64,000 bases of DNA from Rubrivivax sp. (GCA_020248945.1 JADCGQ010000023.1:25237-89236), one strand, 5' to 3'. Counted from the stretch's first letter, positions 26,875 to 38,612 are shown. Notes: generated from the sequence alone by a model not told the origin. Numbers and translations are program-made.

Positions 26875-28938
26875 ATGCGGCCCATGATGCAACACCACCC
26901 CCTGCGCACACTGCCGGCCTTGTCGCTGTGCTGCGCCACCCTCGTCGCCACACCAGCCCTGGCGCAGGCCGATGCAGCGCCGGCCGGCACCGCCGCCACC
27001 ACCGTCGAAGTCACCGGCGCGCGCTTTCGCGACCAGCCCGGCCGCACCAGCCTCTCAGGCGCCGAGCTCGCCCGCGTGCCCGGCGCCGGTGGCGACCCGA
27101 TGCGCGCCATCCAGGCCCTGCCGGGCGTGGCCACCGTCGACGACAGCAGCAGCGAACCCGCGGTGCGCGGCTCGCGGCCCTTCGACAACGTCTACTTCGT
27201 CGACTTCCTGCCCGTGGGCTACCTGTTCCACGTCGGCGGCTTCACCAGCGTGTTCAACCCCAATCTGATCCAGCGCTTCAGCATGGCCAGCGCGGCCTGG
27301 GGCCCGGAGTACGGCCAGGCCGTGGGCGCCGTGTTCGACGTGCAGCTGCGCAACCCGCGCACCGACCGCATCGGCGGCCTGCTCGACTTCAGCCTCACCG
27401 GCGCCAACGTGCTGGCCGAAGGGCCAATCGGCCATGTGGGCGATAAAGGCCGCGAGCTGAGCTTCTTCGTCGCCGCGCGGCGCAGCTGGTTCGACCTCGT
27501 CGCCGACAGCGCCGAAGACCAGGAAGAGGGCGTGAGCTTCCAGCTGCCCGTCTACACCGACTCGCAGGCGCGGCTGCTGTGGAGCCCCGACGCGCGCTAC
27601 CGCGTGCGGCTCGACTTCAGCACCGCCACCGACCGCATCGAGTACACCGTCAAGGCCGGCGGCAAGGCCGCGGCGCGCGACCCGCTCGTCACCGGCAGCA
27701 GCAACCAGCGCCAGTCCTTCGCCACCGGCGCGGTGGTGCTGGAGAACGACCTGCGCGACACGCTCGGCGTGCGCACCGCGCTCGGCCAGATGCGCCAGAA
27801 CGACAGCTTCAAGCTCGGTGGCGCAGGCACCGCGCGCGTGCGCACCGACACCACCTACCTGCGCCAGCAGTGGCAGTACACCGGCTGGCACGGCCACGAA
27901 CTCACGTTCGGCGGCACGCTGGAAAGCCGTCTGCTCGACGTGGCGCTGGACTTCAACTTCCCGCGCTGCACCGAGTTCGATCCCAACTGCGACATCAGCA
28001 CCGCGCCGCGCGTCTTCACCGATCGCCGCGCGCGCCAGAACCGCGCCGATGTGCACCTGGCCGACCGCTGGCAGCTCAACCCGCGCTGGGTGGCCATCGC
28101 CGGCCTGCGGCTGCAGCGCGACGCCTGGCTCGACCGCGACGCCGCCGAGCCACGCCTGGGCCTGGAGTACAGCCCCACGCGCGATCTCACCTGGTCGGCA
28201 GGCTTTGGCCTGCACAGCCAGCCGCCGGCGGCCGAGGAGAGCTTCGACGTCATCGGCAACCCGAAGCTCGCGCCGATCCGCTCGCGGCATGCGGTGGTGG
28301 GCGTGTCGCAAAGGCGGGCCGGCGGCTGGTCGTGGCGCAGCGAGGTCTACGCGAAGGACTTCCGTGGCTACGCCGTCGCCGACCCGGTGCTCAACTACCG
28401 CAACGGCGCGCGCGGCACCGCCCAGGGCCTGGAGCTGCTGCTGAAGAAAGACCTCGCCAGCGGCGGCCCGCGCCAGGGATGGGGCGCGCTGACGGGCTTT
28501 GCCAGCCTGACGCTGTCGCGCTCGCGTCGCACGATCGACGCCACCGGCGAGCAGTTCCCCTTCGACGCCGACCAGCCCGTCATCGCCACCGTCGTGGCCC
28601 ACCTGCCGTGGAACGACCGCTGGAGCTACGGCCTGAAGTGGAGCGCGCACAGCGGCTCGCCCTACACGCCGGTGATCGGCACCAACGGCACCTGGCCCGA
28701 CGGCCGCGTGCGCCCGCTGTTCGGTGGCCTCAACAGCCAGCGGCTGCCGGCCTACCACCGGCTCGACCTGCGCGCCGACCGCCGCTTCACGCGGGACTTC
28801 AGCGCCTACTTCGAGCTCATCAACGCCTACAACCGCCAGAACGTCGCCGGCTACAGCTGGAACACCACCTACACCGAGCGCGAAACGGTGGAGCAGCTGC
28901 CGATCTTCTTCTCGTTCGGGCTGCAGCTGAAGCTCTGA
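26875..28938 (+). CDS. TonB-dependent outer-membrane receptor
   Basis: About 687 residues. A signal peptide ends at ALAQA, followed by a TonB-box-like TTVEVTGAR and a plug domain (IQALPGVATVDDSSSEPAVRG, with NVYFVDFLPVGY). The rest is a beta barrel with alternating aromatic strands ending in a C-terminal FSFGLQLKL. The loop FPRCTEFDPNCDI contains a possible disulfide. ATG 26875 is one of several candidate starts (GTG 26860, ATG 26884); none has a clear ribosome-binding site. The cargo is unknown; it is shorter than classical siderophore receptors. It follows the two-component genes and a matching operator. Confidence 0.85.
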   Translation: MRPMMQHHPLRTLPALSLCCATLVATPALAQADAAPAGTAATTVEVTGARFRDQPGRTSLSGAELARVPGAGGDPMRAIQALPGVATVDDSSSEPAVRGSRPFDNVYFVDFLPVGYLFHVGGFTSVFNPNLIQRFSMASAAWGPEYGQAVGAVFDVQLRNPRTDRIGGLLDFSLTGANVLAEGPIGHVGDKGRELSFFVAARRSWFDLVADSAEDQEEGVSFQLPVYTDSQARLLWSPDARYRVRLDFSTATDRIEYTVKAGGKAAARDPLVTGSSNQRQSFATGAVVLENDLRDTLGVRTALGQMRQNDSFKLGGAGTARVRTDTTYLRQQWQYTGWHGHELTFGGTLESRLLDVALDFNFPRCTEFDPNCDISTAPRVFTDRRARQNRADVHLADRWQLNPRWVAIAGLRLQRDAWLDRDAAEPRLGLEYSPTRDLTWSAGFGLHSQPPAAEESFDVIGNPKLAPIRSRHAVVGVSQRRAGGWSWRSEVYAKDFRGYAVADPVLNYRNGARGTAQGLELLLKKDLASGGPRQGWGALTGFASLTLSRSRRTIDATGEQFPFDADQPVIATVVAHLPWNDRWSYGLKWSAHSGSPYTPVIGTNGTWPDGRVRPLFGGLNSQRLPAYHRLDLRADRRFTRDFSAYFELINAYNRQNVAGYSWNTTYTERETVEQLPIFFSFGLQLKL

Positions 28939-28971
28939 CGAGTGGCCCGGGCGCGCGGCCTGCGCGCCGCC

Positions 28972-30852
28972 TCAGCCGGCCTCGGCAAAGCGCCGCGCCA
29001 CCTCGTCCAGCGCGCCCGCCACGCGCTCCACCAGCGGCGTGCTGGCGCAGGTGCTGAGCAGGAGCCGCCCGGTCGAGCGCGTCATCGCCACGTACAGCAG
29101 GCGCAGCGCGTCGTCTTCGCTGTCGCTGCGCAGCGGCAGGGCCTGCAGGCCGGCGATCGCGACCCACGGGAACTCCAGCCCCTTGGCAGCGTGGAAGCTC
29201 ATCAGCTTGATGGCGCTCGCTCGCCAGTCGAAGTGGCGAAACCCGTCTTCGTGCTGGCCCTGCAGCGCCAGCCCGCGCCGCCGCAGCGCGCCGGCGATGG
29301 GCAGCAGCTGGGCCTTGGTCGGCGCCAGCACCACCATCTGCTCGGGCAGCAGGCCCTCCTGCAGCGCGGCCTCGGCGGCGTCGGCCAGCCACTCGGCTTC
29401 GGCACGCGCATGGGCGGCGCGGCCCAGCACCGGCAGCGGCCCGCGCCGGCCGGCACTGGCGGGCGCGACCAGCGGCACCTCGTCGTCGCTGCCCTCGGTG
29501 CCATCGAGCAGGTGGCGCGCGCAGGCCACGGCCAGGCTCAGCACCTCGGCCGTGTTGCGGTAGTTCAGGCGCAGGATGCTGGTGCGGCCGCGCGCCTCGA
29601 TGCCCAGGCTGGCGAAGTTCAGCCGCCGCCGGCCGCGGCGCGTGCGGTAGATGCTCTGCGCGTCGTCGTACAGAACGAGCAGGCTGTGGGTCTCGGGTGC
29701 CACCATGCGCGCGGCGATGCGCAGCCAGGCGTCCTCGAAATCGTGTGCCTCGTCGATGAGCAGCGCGTGGTACTGCCCACCCGGCACGCGGCCGCGGTCC
29801 ACGGCCCGCGCCACCGTGTCGGCCACGGCCGCGAACCAGGGCTCGGTGCCGCGCCGCACGCCGGGCGCGACCACATCGATCTGGTAGCTGCGCAGCAGGT
29901 CCAGGCACCAGGCGTGGAAGGTGCGCACCTGCACCCGGTCGTCGACGCCACGCTCGCGCAGCTGCGCCTCGAGCCGGCCGGCCAGCGCCTTGTTGAAGCA
30001 CATCACCAGGATCGGCCGCTCCGGGCGCGCCGTGGCCGCCAGGAACTGCGCACGGAACACGAGGATCATGGTCTTGCCCGAGCCGGCCGAACCGTGGATG
30101 ACGCGGTGGCCCTCGCCCAGCGTGCGCGCCACCTGCTCCTGCTGCAGGTCCATCACCTGCAGCAAGCTGGGCAGCGCCTGCGACGGCGTGGCCGGGTCCA
30201 GATCGAGCCGCGCCTGCGTCGGCATGCGCAGCTCGGGGAACAGGTGCCAGCGAATGCGGTCGCGCTGCGGCAGCGTCAGCGTGTAGGGGTAGCTCACGGT
30301 GAACAGGCCCCACAGCCGGTGCTGCAAGGCCATGGGCTCGATGGCCTCGTCGAGGTCGTCGCGCAGCAGCGTGCGCTCGCGCGGGAACAGCGCGTCGAAG
30401 TCCTCGCCCACGTCGGCCCGGCGCAGCCCGCTCATCACCACGCCCCAGCCATACGGAAACAGCAGCCGGCCGGCAAACGGGCCCTGGGGGTGCACCAGCG
30501 CGGGGTCGCTGCGCATCAGGTCCACCAGCTCCATCGTCACGTCGCGCACCTGGCGCATCGGGTGCGCCGCCGTCACGCGGCCGCGCGGGGTGTGCAGCTC
30601 GACACTGTCGCGCGTGGCCGCGCCCAGCGTGCTGCGCTTCCAGTCCTTCACCTCCAGCAGCAGGATGCCCCAGCGCGGGCTCAGCACCACGAAGTCGGGC
30701 TGGCGTGCGCGCGGGCCGATGGCGATGTCGTGCCAGACGATGTAGTCGTCCTCGAGGCAACGCTTGAGCTGGTGCAGCACGCGGCGCTCGCCGGCGTTGC
30801 AGCGCGCATCCACCGCAGACAACCCTTGGGGGAAGACAGCCATGGCGGCCAT
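28972..30852 (-). CDS. NERD-domain plus UvrD/Rep-like superfamily 1 helicase
   Basis: A 626-residue protein. An N-terminal nuclease-related (NERD) domain covers about residues 20-130 (PDFVVLSPRWGILLLEVKDWK with the Asp...Glu-x-Lys nuclease pattern). A helicase core follows with Walker A GSAGSGKT, QVRTFHAWC (motif Ia region), LLIDEAHDFED (Walker B), LNYRNT (motif IV) and MSFHAAKGLEF plus LLYVAMTRST (motifs V-VI). Start at the ATG of MAAMAVF; an ATG three codons later is an alternative and neither has a strong ribosome site. Such proteins act in DNA repair or occasionally in phage defence. No defence neighbours are seen here. Confidence 0.88.
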   Translation of the reverse strand: MAAMAVFPQGLSAVDARCNAGERRVLHQLKRCLEDDYIVWHDIAIGPRARQPDFVVLSPRWGILLLEVKDWKRSTLGAATRDSVELHTPRGRVTAAHPMRQVRDVTMELVDLMRSDPALVHPQGPFAGRLLFPYGWGVVMSGLRRADVGEDFDALFPRERTLLRDDLDEAIEPMALQHRLWGLFTVSYPYTLTLPQRDRIRWHLFPELRMPTQARLDLDPATPSQALPSLLQVMDLQQEQVARTLGEGHRVIHGSAGSGKTMILVFRAQFLAATARPERPILVMCFNKALAGRLEAQLRERGVDDRVQVRTFHAWCLDLLRSYQIDVVAPGVRRGTEPWFAAVADTVARAVDRGRVPGGQYHALLIDEAHDFEDAWLRIAARMVAPETHSLLVLYDDAQSIYRTRRGRRRLNFASLGIEARGRTSILRLNYRNTAEVLSLAVACARHLLDGTEGSDDEVPLVAPASAGRRGPLPVLGRAAHARAEAEWLADAAEAALQEGLLPEQMVVLAPTKAQLLPIAGALRRRGLALQGQHEDGFRHFDWRASAIKLMSFHAAKGLEFPWVAIAGLQALPLRSDSEDDALRLLYVAMTRSTGRLLLSTCASTPLVERVAGALDEVARRFAEAG

Positions 30853-30951
30853 TTTGCGGGGCGGCCACAGACCGCACGACGCCGGCGCCCAGGTGTGGGT
30901 TCGTTCACGACCCGGGCGCTGCACGATCTGCAACAACTCGATACAGTTCGT

Positions 30952-31036
30952 CCTTGAGGGCAAACCGGTCGAAAGGCCGGGACGCAAAGCCTCCGGCCTA
31001 CAGCACGACAGTGCCACGGTAGCGGGGTTGCCAGCG
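30952..31036 (+). promoter_or_regulatory. Cyclic di-GMP-I (GEMM-I) riboswitch
   Basis: The 160-base leader of the protease gene contains the near-complete class I c-di-GMP aptamer. P1 pairs GGCAA (30959-30963) with TTGCC (31028-31032). A GAAA-tetraloop hairpin follows (about 30965-30980), then the conserved GGGACGCAAAGCCTCCGG with the tetraloop receptor, a second hairpin with GCAC/GTGC arms (30992-31013 region) and the closing GGTAGCGGGGTT. These are the invariant positions of the family. The aptamer ends 104 bases before the ATG. The family senses c-di-GMP and usually controls motility, surface or secretion genes. Confidence 0.95.
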
Positions 31037-31037
31037 T

Positions 31038-31080
31038 GGCCGGCTTCATGCCGGCCGGCATGTTCCACCGGCTTGCGGTG
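31038..31080 (+). other. Hairpins forming a likely riboswitch expression platform
   Basis: A 7-bp stem GGCCGGC/GCCGGCC (31038-31044 with 31050-31056, loop TTCAT) and a second CACCG/CGGTG stem (31066-31070 with 31076-31080) follow the aptamer at once. There is no T-run, so control is more likely through translation, antitermination by structure, or Rho than by a simple intrinsic terminator. Confidence 0.45.
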
Positions 31081-31136
31081 AGGCACGCAGACGCTGTCCG
31101 GTCAGGCCCTCGCCTTTGCAACTACCGCAACGCGAC

Positions 31137-33299
<2,163 letters not shown>

Positions 33300-33314
33300 C
33301 CCGGGAGTTGCGGC

Positions 33315-33920
33315 TCAGCTCTGGTCGAACAGATCGGGCCGCAGTCCCTTGAACGGCGCGTAGAACGCCTTCACGGTGACCATGTCGGCCTCGACCTCCT
33401 CACCCGGCCGCAGCAGCGGCCCGAGGCCGCAGACGCGGCGCTCGTAGTCGAGGTAGGCCAGCACGACGGGCACGCGGGCCTCGCGCGCGATGTGCCAGAA
33501 GCCGGTCTTCCAGTGCCGCGTGCGGCCGCGTGTGCCCTCGGGCGGCACCACCAGCTGCAGCGCGCCCTCGGCCTGCGCCAACGCCGCCGCCGAGGCGGCC
33601 ACGAGGCCGGTGTTGCGCGAGCGGTCGACCGCGATGCCGCCCAGCCAGCGCATCACCGGCCCGGCCGGGCCGCGGAACAGGCTGGCCTTGCCCATCCAGC
33701 GGATGTGCATGCCCAGCGCAAAGGCCGCCATCAGCGTGTAGGGCAGATCCCAGTTGCTGGTGTGCGGCGCGGCGATCACCACCGAACGCGCGGCCTCGGG
33801 CGCCAGCGCGCCCTGCACCTGCCAGCCGCGCACCCGCAGCCAGCCGAGCGACAGGCGCTTCAGCAACGGGGCCACGACGGGCGTGTCGAAGATCGTGCGG
33901 GATTCGGTGGCAGGGGACAT
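33315..33920 (-). CDS. PlsC-like lysophospholipid acyltransferase
   Basis: A 201-residue membrane-associated acyltransferase. The HX4D motif is HTSNWD (about residue 53) and the acceptor/phosphate motif is PPEGTR (about residue 127); GGIAVDRS is motif II. It is shorter than PlsC proper and resembles the family placed with 1-acylglycerol-3-phosphate acyltransferases of unknown acceptor. It converges with the protease gene, 15 bases apart. Confidence 0.85.
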   Translation of the reverse strand: MSPATESRTIFDTPVVAPLLKRLSLGWLRVRGWQVQGALAPEAARSVVIAAPHTSNWDLPYTLMAAFALGMHIRWMGKASLFRGPAGPVMRWLGGIAVDRSRNTGLVAASAAALAQAEGALQLVVPPEGTRGRTRHWKTGFWHIAREARVPVVLAYLDYERRVCGLGPLLRPGEEVEADMVTVKAFYAPFKGLRPDLFDQS

Positions 33921-34079
33921 GGGACTCCGGGTTTCGGCGCGGCGCGAAGCATAGGCGGGCCGGCGGCCGCCGGCATCGAATTCGACATGCTGGGATAGCA
34001 CCCCGTCCCCATCAGCGGCAACTTCAACGGCACGGTGGCCAGACGCTCCTCCATCCCGGCGTGTCCCGAGCCCACGCAG

Positions 34080-34955
34080 ATGTTCATGGCGGGCGGCGCG
34101 GTGGGCGTCGCGCTGCTGGCCTGGCGCGACCATGCCGCCGGGCCCGAGGCCGCGGCCCTGGCCCTGGGCCGGCTCACCTTGTCCAGCGCCGTATGGGCGC
34201 ACGTGGTCATGCTGCTCGGCGGCGTGGTGTTCGGCGTCGTGGCGCGCACGCTGGTGCAGCGCTGGCGCCAGCTGGCCGACGAGCGCGAGCGCCAGTTCCG
34301 CGAGCTGCTGGCCTCGGCGGCCGACCGCTACCTCGAGCTCGACGCCGAGCTGCGCTTCGCCCACCCCACCGTCGACGTGCCCTCGGCCGCCGGGCCGGTG
34401 CCCAGCTCCTTCATCGGCCGCCACCCCTGGGACGTGCCGGGCCTGGTGTTCGACCCTGGCGAGGCGCGCCGCCACGAAGAAGACCTGCGGGCCCGGCGCC
34501 CCTTCGAGATCGAGGTCGAATCGCGGGCCGATCCGCGCCGGCCGCCGCAACGCCTGGCCATCAGCGGGCGCCCGCGCCACTCGACCCAGGGCCAGTTCCT
34601 CGGCTACTGGTGCGCCGGCCGCGACATCAGCGCCCAGCAGCAGCAGCGCGACGCCACCGCGCAGGCTGCCGATGGCCGCGCCGCCCTGGCCTGCGTGGCC
34701 GACGAGGTCGACGCCGGCCGCCACTTCGACGTCGTGCTGATGGACCTGCAGATGCCCGGCCTCGATGGCGTGGCCACCACCCGCGCCCTGCGCGCTGCGG
34801 GCGTGCACACACCCGTGGTGGCGCTCACGGCCACCGTCTTCGACGACGCGCGCGCCCAGACGCTGGCTGCCGGCTTCGTGGAGGTGCTCAGCAAGCCCAT
34901 CGACGCCCCGCTGCTGAAGGCGCTGCTGGCCGGGCTGCGCCGAGCCGACGCCTAG
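34080..34955 (+). CDS. Decayed hybrid histidine kinase (PAS joined to half a receiver)
   Basis: A 291-residue protein. The N-terminus has one or two membrane segments and a linker, then a PAS domain (RYLELDAELRFAHP...GYWCAGRDIS). Right after the PAS, at about residue 195, comes the middle of a receiver domain (AADGRAALA...VVLMDLQMPGLDG...VVALTATVF...LSKPID). The histidine kinase H-box and ATPase domains and the first ~45 residues of the receiver, including its acidic pair, are absent. The simplest reading is an in-frame internal deletion of a hybrid kinase. The start is uncertain (GTG 34035 or ATG 34086 possible). Confidence 0.7.
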   Translation: MFMAGGAVGVALLAWRDHAAGPEAAALALGRLTLSSAVWAHVVMLLGGVVFGVVARTLVQRWRQLADERERQFRELLASAADRYLELDAELRFAHPTVDVPSAAGPVPSSFIGRHPWDVPGLVFDPGEARRHEEDLRARRPFEIEVESRADPRRPPQRLAISGRPRHSTQGQFLGYWCAGRDISAQQQQRDATAQAADGRAALACVADEVDAGRHFDVVLMDLQMPGLDGVATTRALRAAGVHTPVVALTATVFDDARAQTLAAGFVEVLSKPIDAPLLKALLAGLRRADA

Positions 34956-34973
34956 CCGCCGGCTGGCCTGCCC

Positions 34974-35678
34974 TCACCGCCAGGCGAAGCGCGGCTGGTC
35001 GAAGTGCGCCACGCGCGTGGCGCGGCCCAGCAGCAGCCACTCGCGAAACTGGTACAGGAACGCGGCCGTGGGCGCGGCCACCCAGGCGCTGCCGAGCGGC
35101 ATGCGCAGCACGGGGTGGCCGCCGTCCTGCGGGCTGGGGTGCGCGCTGGGGTGCGCGCTGGAATGCGGGCTGTCGAGGATGGGCGCATCCGCGCGCAGCA
35201 GCTCGCCGGCCGGCACGCGGTGCACGCTGGCCACCTCGGCCGGGTTCGGCGCCAGCGCGCTGGCCGGGCCGCCCCACAGCACCACGGGCGTGATGACGTA
35301 GCCCGAGCGCGTGGCGTAGTCGTCGAGCCGGCCCAGCACGGCCACGGGCGGCAGCACCAGGCCGAGCTCTTCGTGCAGCTCGCGGCGCGCCGCCTGCTCG
35401 GGTGTTTCGCCGTCGTCGATGCGGCCGCCGGGCAGCGCCCACTGGCCGGCATGGGCCCGCAGCGTCTCGGCGCGCAGCGTCAGCAGCAGCGCCGGCTCGG
35501 CCTGCCAGTTGGCGTGGCTGGCAAACCCGGGCAGGCCGGCACCGTGGCCGGCTTCGGTGCACACCAGCGCCACGGCGGCGCGGCGCAGGCCGTGCGTGGG
35601 CAGCGCCTGCACCTCGAAGCGGGCCAGCCGGTCGCGCAGCGCCGCCGCGTGCCAGGCCGTGGGCTCGGAACGCGTCAC
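34974..35678 (-). CDS. Nudix hydrolase (CoA pyrophosphatase-like)
   Basis: A 234-residue hydrolase with a complete Nudix box, G-x5-E-x7-RELHEELGL, at about residues 85-107. The preceding LRAHAGQWALPGG resembles CoA pyrophosphatases (NudL/YeaB type). GTG 35678 is the only start giving a sensible N-terminus (AALRDRLARFE). A histidine-rich insertion (SSAHPSAHPS) near residue 165 is encoded by a short tandem repeat and is probably a strain-specific expansion. Confidence 0.85.
   Translation of the reverse strand: MTRSEPTAWHAAALRDRLARFEVQALPTHGLRRAAVALVCTEAGHGAGLPGFASHANWQAEPALLLTLRAETLRAHAGQWALPGGRIDDGETPEQAARRELHEELGLVLPPVAVLGRLDDYATRSGYVITPVVLWGGPASALAPNPAEVASVHRVPAGELLRADAPILDSPHSSAHPSAHPSPQDGGHPVLRMPLGSAWVAAPTAAFLYQFREWLLLGRATRVAHFDQPRFAWR
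35134..35169. repeat. Short 12-bp tandem repeat inside the Nudix gene
   Basis: Two exact and one imperfect copy of CTGGGGTGCGCG. It encodes Ser-Ala-His-Pro repeats in the minus-strand protein, keeps the frame, and could vary in copy number by slippage. Confidence 0.7.
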
Positions 35679-35770
35679 GAGGGCGCGCCTGCGGAAGAAG
35701 CGGGTGCAGTGGTCATGCTCGCCACTATCGCCGAAGGCGAGTGCCAGATGCGCGGCATCATCACGCCGCC

Positions 35771-36097
35771 ATGCCCCGGCGCCACCACCACCACGTCTAC
35801 GTCGTCGAGCTCGACGACCGCGTCTGGAACGAGCCGCGCTTTCGCGCCGCCAATCCCGGCTATGCGCTGGGCAAGCCCTTCGTCTACGTCGGCATGACCG
35901 GCCTCGACCCCGACCTGCGCTTCGACAAGCACAAGGCCGGCATCCAGGCCAACCGCTACGTGTTCGAGCACGGGCTGCGGCTGCTGCCGGCGCTGTACGA
36001 GGTGTACAACCCGATGCCCTACGCGGCGGCCTGCGAGATGGAGGTGGAACTGGCCATCGCGCTGCGCGAGGCGGGCTACGGCGTCTGGCAGGCCTGA
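35771..36097 (+). CDS. Small GIY-YIG-like protein
   Basis: A 108-residue protein with HHVYVVELDD at the N-terminus and KPFVYVGMTGLDPDLRFDKHKAG in the middle. This fits the GIY...YVG strands and following Arg helix of GIY-YIG nucleases in relaxed form. A C-terminal EMEVELAIALRE may supply the metal-binding Glu. It lies between a Nudix gene and a RIO kinase gene. Assignment is by motif only and a non-nuclease role is possible. Confidence 0.5.
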   Translation: MPRRHHHHVYVVELDDRVWNEPRFRAANPGYALGKPFVYVGMTGLDPDLRFDKHKAGIQANRYVFEHGLRLLPALYEVYNPMPYAAACEMEVELAIALREAGYGVWQA

Positions 36098-36105
36098 GAG
36101 CCCGT

Positions 36106-36948
36106 TCAGCCGCCCATGCGCAGCAGCCGCGCCGACTCTTCGAGCCGCGCGTCCTCGATCTCGCGCAGCAGCTCCGACAGGTCCACCGCGCCCGGCTGGC
36201 GCTCGTAGCGGCCCGTGAGCGGCGTGTCGGGCGCCAGCAGCCCGGCGGCGTACAGCGACCAGATCTCGGGGCCGTACAGCGTGCCGCGCAGCGCGGGCGC
36301 CCACTGGCCGAAGAAGCGGCGCAGGTTGTCAACGTCGCGCATCAGCATGCGCGGCGCGTGGTTGTTGCCGGCGGCGTCCACGGCCTGCGGCAGATCGATG
36401 ATCACGGGGCCGTCGGCGGCGAGCAGGATGTTGAACTCCGACAGGTCGCCGTGCACGACGCCGGCGCACAGCATGCGCACCACTTCGCGCACCAGGGTGG
36501 CATGGTGGCGCTGGGCGTCTTCGGCGTTGAAGGGCAGGTCGTTCAGGCGCGGCGCGGCATCGCCGGCGGCATCGGCCACCAGCTCCATCAACAGCACGCC
36601 GTCGTGGAAGTTGAGCGGCCGCGGCACACGCACGCCGGCGGCGGCCAGGCGGTACAGCGCATCGACCTCGGCGCTCTGCCAGGCGGCCTCTTGCTGCTCG
36701 CGCCCGAAGCGCGTGCCCTTGGCCATGGCGCGCGCCTGGCGGCTGTTGCGCACCTTGCGGTTCTCGGTGTAGTCCACCGCCTGGCGGAAGTTGCGCTTGT
36801 GCGCTTCCTTGTAGACCTTGGCGGCGAAGGTGTCGTCGCCGCGGCGCACCACGTAGACATCGGCCTCCTTGCCGCTTTTCAGCTGGCGCGAGACGCTGTC
36901 GATGAGGCCTTCGGTGATGAGGGCTTGCAGGCGGGCGGGCGGTTTCAT
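36106..36948 (-). CDS. RIO1-type serine/threonine protein kinase
   Basis: A 280-residue atypical kinase. The ATP-binding region is KSGKEADVYVVRRG with the Lys in FAAKVYK; the catalytic loop is VVHGDLSEFNILL (Asp and Asn), and the metal-binding segment is VIIDLPQAVD. Length and sequence agree with bacterial RIO kinases (the PA4780-like group). ATG at 36948; longer frames upstream are low-confidence. Targets are unknown. Confidence 0.9.
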   Translation of the reverse strand: MKPPARLQALITEGLIDSVSRQLKSGKEADVYVVRRGDDTFAAKVYKEAHKRNFRQAVDYTENRKVRNSRQARAMAKGTRFGREQQEAAWQSAEVDALYRLAAAGVRVPRPLNFHDGVLLMELVADAAGDAAPRLNDLPFNAEDAQRHHATLVREVVRMLCAGVVHGDLSEFNILLAADGPVIIDLPQAVDAAGNNHAPRMLMRDVDNLRRFFGQWAPALRGTLYGPEIWSLYAAGLLAPDTPLTGRYERQPGAVDLSELLREIEDARLEESARLLRMGG

Positions 36949-37118
36949 GGCGAGAGGGCAGGCGGGCCCGAGTGTCGGCGAAAAGACACCGGCCCCTGAT
37001 CGACGTGCCGTGCTGGGCTGGGCCCGCCGGTTGCAGCTTGGTACGGTTTGCTGCCCGACCCCCCGCGCTGCGCGGCATTGGCCCGGCCTAGACTCGACAA
37101 GGCACACCGAGGTTGACG

Positions 37119-38612
37119 ATGACACATCGCTTGCTGGCCGCCCTGGGCATCGGGGTCTTGGCCCTCACCGCGGGCTGCGGCGGCACCGACGGCAACACAC
37201 CGGCCAGCAGCAGCCCCAGCACGCCGCCGCCGGCCGCCACCAACGCCTTGCCCACCGCGCGCGCGGGCGGCCCGCAGAGCGTGCTGATCGGCGCCACCGT
37301 GCAACTCGACGGCACCGCCAGCACCGACCCCGAAGGCGGCGCGCTGACCTACGCCTGGACCCTGATCGCCCGCCCGCTGGGCAGCAACGCCACGCTGTCG
37401 GCCAGCACCTCGCCCCGGCCCACGTTCCTGGCCGACACGGCCGGCAGCTATGTCGCCAACCTGGTGGTGAGCGACGGCGTCAACGCCAGCATTGCCAACA
37501 CCGTGACGGTCAGCGCCGCGCTGGGCAACGTGGCGCCGGTGGCGCGTGCCGGCAGCGACCGGGGCGCGCTGCCCGGCAGCACCGTCAGCCTCAGCGGCGC
37601 CGCCAGCAGCGACGCCAACGGCGACCCCCTCAGCTTCAGCTGGACACTCAGCAGGCCCCCGGGCAGCGCGGCGGCGCTCAGCAGCGCCACCACCGAGGAA
37701 AGCAGCTTCATCCCCGACCTGGTGGGCAGCTATGTCGCCACGCTGGTGGTGCGCGATGGCGCGCTCGACAGCGCACCGAGCTCGGTGACCATCACCGTCA
37801 GCAACGCCAACCTGCCGCCCGTGGCGCGCCCCGGCGCCGACCAGACCGTGGCCTTCGGCAGCCTCGTGCGCCTGGACGGCAGCGCGAGCAGCGACCCCAA
37901 CGGCGACACACTCAGCTTCCAATGGAGCCTGAGCTCGCGGCCCGCGGGCAGCACGGCCTCGTTGCAGAACCGCACCGCGCCCCGCATCGAGCTGACGGCC
38001 GACGTGATTGGCCTCTACGTGCTCAGCCTGGTGGTGAGCGACGGCCTGGGCGCGAGCGCCGGTGCCACCGTCACGATCACGGCCACCGAGCCGGTGGCAG
38101 CGCTGGCGGCCGGCAGCGGCCTGTTCGTGCAGTCGGCTGCGGAGCTGCCCTTTGTCGGCATCAACACGGGCACGGGCGTCACGCAGCGGCAGGCGGCGTC
38201 GTGCAGCCTGCACAGCGCGGCCGACCTGATGCCCGACGGTGTGGTGCTGGCCGCCTCGTCCGCCCAGAGCACCCTCACGCAGGTGGACGTTGTGACGGGC
38301 CGCTGCATCACCCTCTTCCGTGTGGCGGAGCCGATGGCCGCCATCGCGGTGTCGGCCGGCGGCGTGGTGCACCTGCTGTCCGAGGCCAGCGCGGCAGGCG
38401 CGCGGCAGCTCTACCGTTACGGCGCCGACGGCGTGCTGGTGTCGCGGCAGGCCGTCAGCGGCACGGCCACGGTGACCGGCGTGCCGAACCTGACGGCACC
38501 CGAAGGCATGGACTTCGCGCCCGACGGCACGCTCTACGTGTCGCAGCAGGGCGCCTGTTGGCGCCGACCGAAAACTGAGCCACTTTTGAGGGCAGTGCCG
38601 ACCCAAAACTGA
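37119..38612 (+). pseudogene. PKD/propeller lipoprotein, 3' end cut off by the IS21 element
   Basis: ATG 37119 has GAGG upstream and starts a lipoprotein (VLALTAGCGG). Three repeats of about 90 residues follow (each with VQLDGTAS/VSLSGAAS/VRLDGSAS and a YVANLVV-type strand), typical PKD/Ig-like surface domains. Then comes the beginning of a beta-propeller (LYRYGADGVL, APEGMDFAPDGTLYV). At base 38556 the gene runs into the IS and ends 19 codons later in IS sequence. The missing 3' part is not found on the other side of the IS. The stump could still be made as a truncated protein. Confidence 0.85.

Noticed and set aside
31038..31080. Intrinsic terminator after the riboswitch
   Set aside because: The hairpins are strong but have no following T-run, so only an expression platform of unknown mode is claimed.
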